A stretch of DNA of 64,000 bases from Echinococcus granulosus (Eukaryota > Platyhelminthes > Cestoda > Cyclophyllidea > Taeniidae), in the NCBI RefSeq assembly GCF_000524195.1, contig NW_020170405.1, positions 887,566-951,565 on the forward strand. Reading direction: 5' to 3'. The position numbers were made by a program, and so were the translations under genes. The notes under the pieces were generated by a model. It worked only from the letters and a program-made list of their open reading frames with translations. It searched no databases and was not told the origin of the DNA. This document shows positions 59,498-64,000 of the stretch, piece by piece. Each line of letters opens with the position of its first letter. The first letter of the stretch is position 1.

Positions 59498-62400
59498 GTC
59501 AGTGAGCATTGGTTACTCTTTTTACCCTATTCTTTGGCGTAGTAGAAGGTGGGCATTATGCCCCAGCCTCTTATTGTTACAGCAGCAGCGTCTGCTGGCT
59601 GACAAAGGAAAGGTCTGTGGTGCTTTGTTTAGTTATGAAACCGTGGGTATGATAGAGGTGGAATTTTGTTTGGTGTGAAATTTACACAAAAGATTGCAGC
59701 CGCATTTGGAAGTCATAGGTAGACATGGAGATGCAGTTATTTAACCCGAAGACCATTTTACTTAGCACGCATTCATGTTTTTTTTTCGCTTGAAAACCAG
59801 CTCTTGGTGTGTTGAAACTATCCATCTATGGGCACTAAAAGTAAAATTATTCCCGATGAAAGCGTAAAACTGCAAAAGATGTAATTTCCTTATAGGCGCA
59901 CCTTTTGTTGGTTTCATTTAACGATTTCACGATGCAAAATACAGCAGCACCTTGGATGACTATGCGGGTACAGCAGCCGTATCAACGGCGTCACTTCCAA
60001 TATGAAATGCTTGTGATTCTGCTGGTAGCATTTGATTTCACGCGAATCACCTGCTCCTAAGAGGACTTATGCACCACCTCACCTCTTTGGGAAGAAAGAT
60101 AGAAGCATCATTATTGTGGAATTTGCGGTAAATTAAACAGAAGGAATAGAGGTCAATGAAGGTGCTTAGCGGATTTCGTCTAGTGCAAGGAAGGGATGAT
60201 GGCATACGCCATAAATAGCTCTTTGATCGGCTACGAGACTGCGCCAATTGGCCTGCTATTATTAATGTGCACGAGGTCTGAGGTTATGGGCATGGAAGGG
60301 AGCACATGACTGGAGGGCCAGTGTAACCGAATATACACATAAAAAGTGACAGTTTACAGCATCAATATTGTTAAAGCTTAATGGATTAGCGGTCAAGGAG
60401 GCAAGTGTGACATTATTTGCACCGAGTCGAAACACCCTTATTTGTTTGTGATCATGATCTTAAAATGGTAGTGAGGTGATAGCTGTCACCAAACTGTTCA
60501 TAGGCTCGTGTGCACGTGGTCAATTCCACTTTCCTAATTTGTACTAGCTCAATGACGCACTGACGCGGTGGTGATCCGAAATACCCATTTATCCTCTTGT
60601 TTTGTTTATAAGACTGGCGAACTACGTGTGTGTGTGCTGCCTTAACCAACCCACATATCATCAAGGTCACGTTGGATTATTTCCTTGCAACGATGAGTCA
60701 TTAAGAGTCCTAGAAGGTACTAGGAGTTGACTGATGCGTGGTGATTCTCACCGTAGCCTGTCTGATGCGCTTAGGTTTATTACTAACCCGTGAAATACTT
60801 GACGTGCATACGACACAACCCCCAGTAAAGCAAGCATCATGACAAGTATGATTTGTCTCTTTACCGTCTGAGTTCTACCTAGGTGTGAGGGTCAGGTCAA
60901 CAGCCTATTACTCCTAAACTGAACTGCATATTAAAAGTAATTCAATTCATTAGATGTACATACTTTATTAAATGCACCAAAGCGTGTAACTTTGGATGCA
61001 AGAGGCTAGATGAGAGGACTTCGTTTGTGGAGTAGCACCAATAGCCACTGACTTCGGTAACTTTAACTAATTTCAGAATTTCAGACTCGAATAATCTTCG
61101 TTTAGAAATTAATAAACGCTTAATGATAAGAGGACGGTGTACTGGTCCAAACGAACAATTAATACCAGAAAATACACCTTCCACTTTACTTCTTAGGCAA
61201 ACCATTGAACAATTCGTTCCAAATATTTATCATATGGTAATGAAGGAAAATAAGGCAATCAGAAGAATATTAAGAATGAAATGTGTCTCGGTGTATGCGA
61301 TAAGCGTTTGACAAGCTGAAGACCACCTCTGGCCATTACAGTCAGTTTGATTTGCACTGCCAAATCAGTAATAACAGATTTTCTCTTCCATTGAACCGCC
61401 AAAGTAAGGATGCATGCAAAGATAGTTCAAGCACACATAGGCGGCGATAAAAGTACTCGGAATAACAAAGTGCGCTCCTAATTTCTGCATTCGACGCAAT
61501 TATTAACACAGTCCTGTGTAAAATTCACATTCTCAATCTAATCTTCAATCCGAACATATTTCGACTCAGTAAACTTCAGAAGATTTAGAATGTGACAGTT
61601 GTGGCTACATGCAGGAATGGGGCGCATCCACATACCTATGCGTCTGTCTATGCTGGAATATTTACTATCCCAGAAATCATTACCATTTTAATGTTTTGGG
61701 AACCTCTTTTTAAATTCTGCCCCTGAAGACATTTCATGATTTTTCAGACATGCATTCGCGTTGACCAATAATACGTGGAGACGCACGGCAAGGTCAAGGT
61801 CACTTAACGGTGGTGATCATCTGGGAGTTCACTCATCTAGCCAGCTGACGCGGGCGTGGATTCTGTGCTCTGGATGTACATACGTTCTTGAGACTGGGGA
61901 CCTCACTTTCCCCATGGCCTTATTTCTTATCTTTTATCCAGTTAAGATTTCAATAACTTCTGTGCTCATTCAAATGATCACCAGTCCAAAACAGTTTATT
62001 GGCATCACTTTGCTTCTTTTAATTTCAAATCAACAAATCTAATGGGAAATATATAAGCCAATAAAATCGACTCGCACGCGTTCGGTTGACTATTGTAAAA
62101 TCAGGTATCTCCACTTTTGTTAATCTACATAAGTCGGGAACACTGCCACCTGGTGCACAAGGTAGTACAGCTGCCTGACTGGATAAAATGCGAAATAGAA
62201 TCAGATTTCACGAATATCTTTTAAGCATTGTTTGGAAAGGAGTGTGGATTGATGCCGTATTACTGACAGACTTCATTTTAGGTAGAATCCATGCTATGTC
62301 TCGATGTCACCACATGCTTAGCCCTCCTAAATACTTTAAGAGAATGGTGTTTGTTTAATTGTTCATTTAGTCACGTGGGTGTGTTGGAGTCTGCCATGCA

Positions 62401-64000
62401 AAGCACCTTGCTGATCATCTGCTCCTTCTCTACCTTGATCAAATCACTCCGCTTTTTTAAGATTATTCTTGTAAGCATTTATTTCCAGTAATGTATGATA
62501 ATGAGTTTAGCTAGGCTCAGTAGTGTTGAGTATAAGAAAATTTTGAAAGAAATTCAACAATGAAGACGTTGAATTTAATCGTTGCACATCCCTTCCTCAG
62601 CCATTGAAATACGTAAATGTAACTGTACAAGATAGTGTTTCAGTGAAGTAAGTCTCTAGCTATCTATTTTTCTACCTAGATCATTACCAGCGAATTTTTG
62701 TACCAAACCTGACATTGCTTCTAAAAGCTCACGCAGAAAGCACTTACATCCATGCGTACAATATTATCGCAGAATCAAGATGAGGAATCTACCTTTATGG
62801 TAGGTTTCGGTTTTTCTCCCACTTCTCAAAATTTTATATCAGTCATCTCGTCAAATTGGAAGGAAGACGAGAGAGTATACACACATCATTCACAGTAGGT
62901 CCTATACCACCTCGTACCCTTGAATCATGTTCAGCAAAACATGTGTCGTTGCAAAAAAATGAACAACTTTCCAGACAGCTGACTTCCGTCTAAATAGATA
63001 TTTACAAAACTTTATGTTTCTTGACCACCAGGAAGATATGTGAGCACGAATTGAATGGATTTCGATAACAGCAAGTTTGAGGTTAAACTCTCGTGAGAGA
63101 ATTATCCACCAAAATAATTAATCATTACTAGGTGATGCAAGATTTTTAACTTGCCTGTTATAATGGAAATCAAATGAATTGCGTGAATTTCAATCCTGCT
63201 AAAATGGCTGCAAATTTTTTTTCCAACTTACACCTTCTTCAAAGCTTTCTGTGGTTAGGCGAATTTTCTATACCCCTGTGTAGATGAAGTCTCCTACCTC
63301 AGGTGTAACTATGAGTAAAGTGAGAAAGAAAACCTTGGAAGGAGGTTAACAAAACGTAAGAGCAAGAGATATACCGGGAAGCTCTTTTGGTACGGAAGTA
63401 TTGTCCGCTAGAGAAGACTTTCAACATATTATTAGTGGAATAACAATAGACGTTTACGGCATTGCTGCTTTCTCGAGAAAGTTTTACTAAAGCGTATTAG
63501 AAGCATAAAAGCTTAAATTGAGGGCAGCATTCTTAATGCAACACCTATTACAGTGATGATCATCCCACATTGCTGTATCCTGGGGACTTTAATATGATTA
63601 AGATGGAAGGCTACGCAGTGTCTCATTTGTACCCTGTTTTTTTTATAGGAAAAGTTTGTAGAAGGAGGCAAATGTGTTGAGGATTGCGCAGTTAGGTTCA
63701 CTGGGCTTGGACCTCGCTGAGTGCAGCCGTGCTGGCACGACAAGCAATCATCTTGCCTTAAAACACTTTCTGATTAATACGTTCTACTTGTAATTTATAA
63801 GTAAAATATGTGACCTAATTTCAAAATTACCTTTTTTAATGCCCTATCAGATGGTTCTTTGCAGTTTAACTTGAGCCGAACGTCTACGAGGAATTTCAAG
63901 TTTGTTATTTAAAGAAAAAGTGAAGTTAGTGTTCATATTAGCTTATTTTGCAAAGATATGTCCATCGCCCAATTTCTCACACCGCCACCCTGATTGGCAG
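59498..64000. other. Unassigned stretch to the window edge
   Basis: About 4.5 kb of AT-rich sequence with only short, family-less open frames. If the exon at 59451 is real, this would be its first intron. Otherwise it is intergenic. Confidence 0.35.

Noticed and set aside
59028..59509. Coding frames on both strands in the 59 kb island
   Set aside because: Cys/Arg/Ala-rich low-complexity peptides on both strands over CpG-rich sequence; composition artefact.

Overview
This is a eukaryotic (metazoan) window: AT-rich, gene-poor, and every recognisable gene except MDM1 and the pentaspan gene is split by GT-AG introns. The gene set (odd-skipped zinc finger, Rho-family GTPase, MTA chromatin protein, MDM1, prominin-like protein, LARP1-like protein, NAD kinase), one 37-base intron, and a small dispersed repeat with TG...CA ends point to a parasitic flatworm. 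A cestode, possibly a taeniid, is my best guess. The organism call is inference; no rRNA or mitochondrial marker is present.

Layout. 1-4264: non-coding, with a CpG- and GGTC/GGTT-rich island at about 1.29-2.02 kb and a CCAAT-rich promoter just before the first gene. 4265-6561 (+): odd-skipped-related transcription factor, five exons, every splice phase closing. 8554-14548 (-): NAD kinase, seven exons recovered including a detached C-terminal exon; the N-terminus is missing. 14.9-16.15 kb: a cluster of about 190-base TG...CA repeats, two with target-site duplications. 16794-20883 (+): RhoU/RhoV-like GTPase with unusual switch II and guanine-specificity motifs. 20.9-27.2 kb: non-coding, with one more repeat copy. 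27273-28685 (-): MDM1-like microtubule/centriole protein. 29855-32849 (+): MTA (NuRD) protein, eight exons closing exactly to 648 residues, with an extra C2H2 finger. 32.9-40.9 kb: non-coding, with repeat, microsatellite, a promoter-like island holding an NRF-1-type palindrome, and a stretch of broken reading frames on the minus strand. 40938-43629 (+): prominin-like pentaspan protein interrupted by a 100-N assembly gap. 46008-48776 (+): La-motif protein of LARP1 type, four exons closing to 794 residues. 48.8-64 kb: mostly featureless, with a GC-rich island at 59.08-59.46 kb that may carry the first coding exon of a gene running off the window.

The genes do not form a pathway. They are independent loci: two nuclear regulators (odd-skipped, MTA), one RNA regulator (LARP), one metabolic enzyme (NADK), one signalling GTPase, one centriolar protein and one membrane-protrusion protein. 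The strongest structural signals beyond the genes are the repeat family (eight copies recognised by eye) and the departures from family norms in the Rho GTPase and MTA. I found nothing that amounts to a wholly new biological system.
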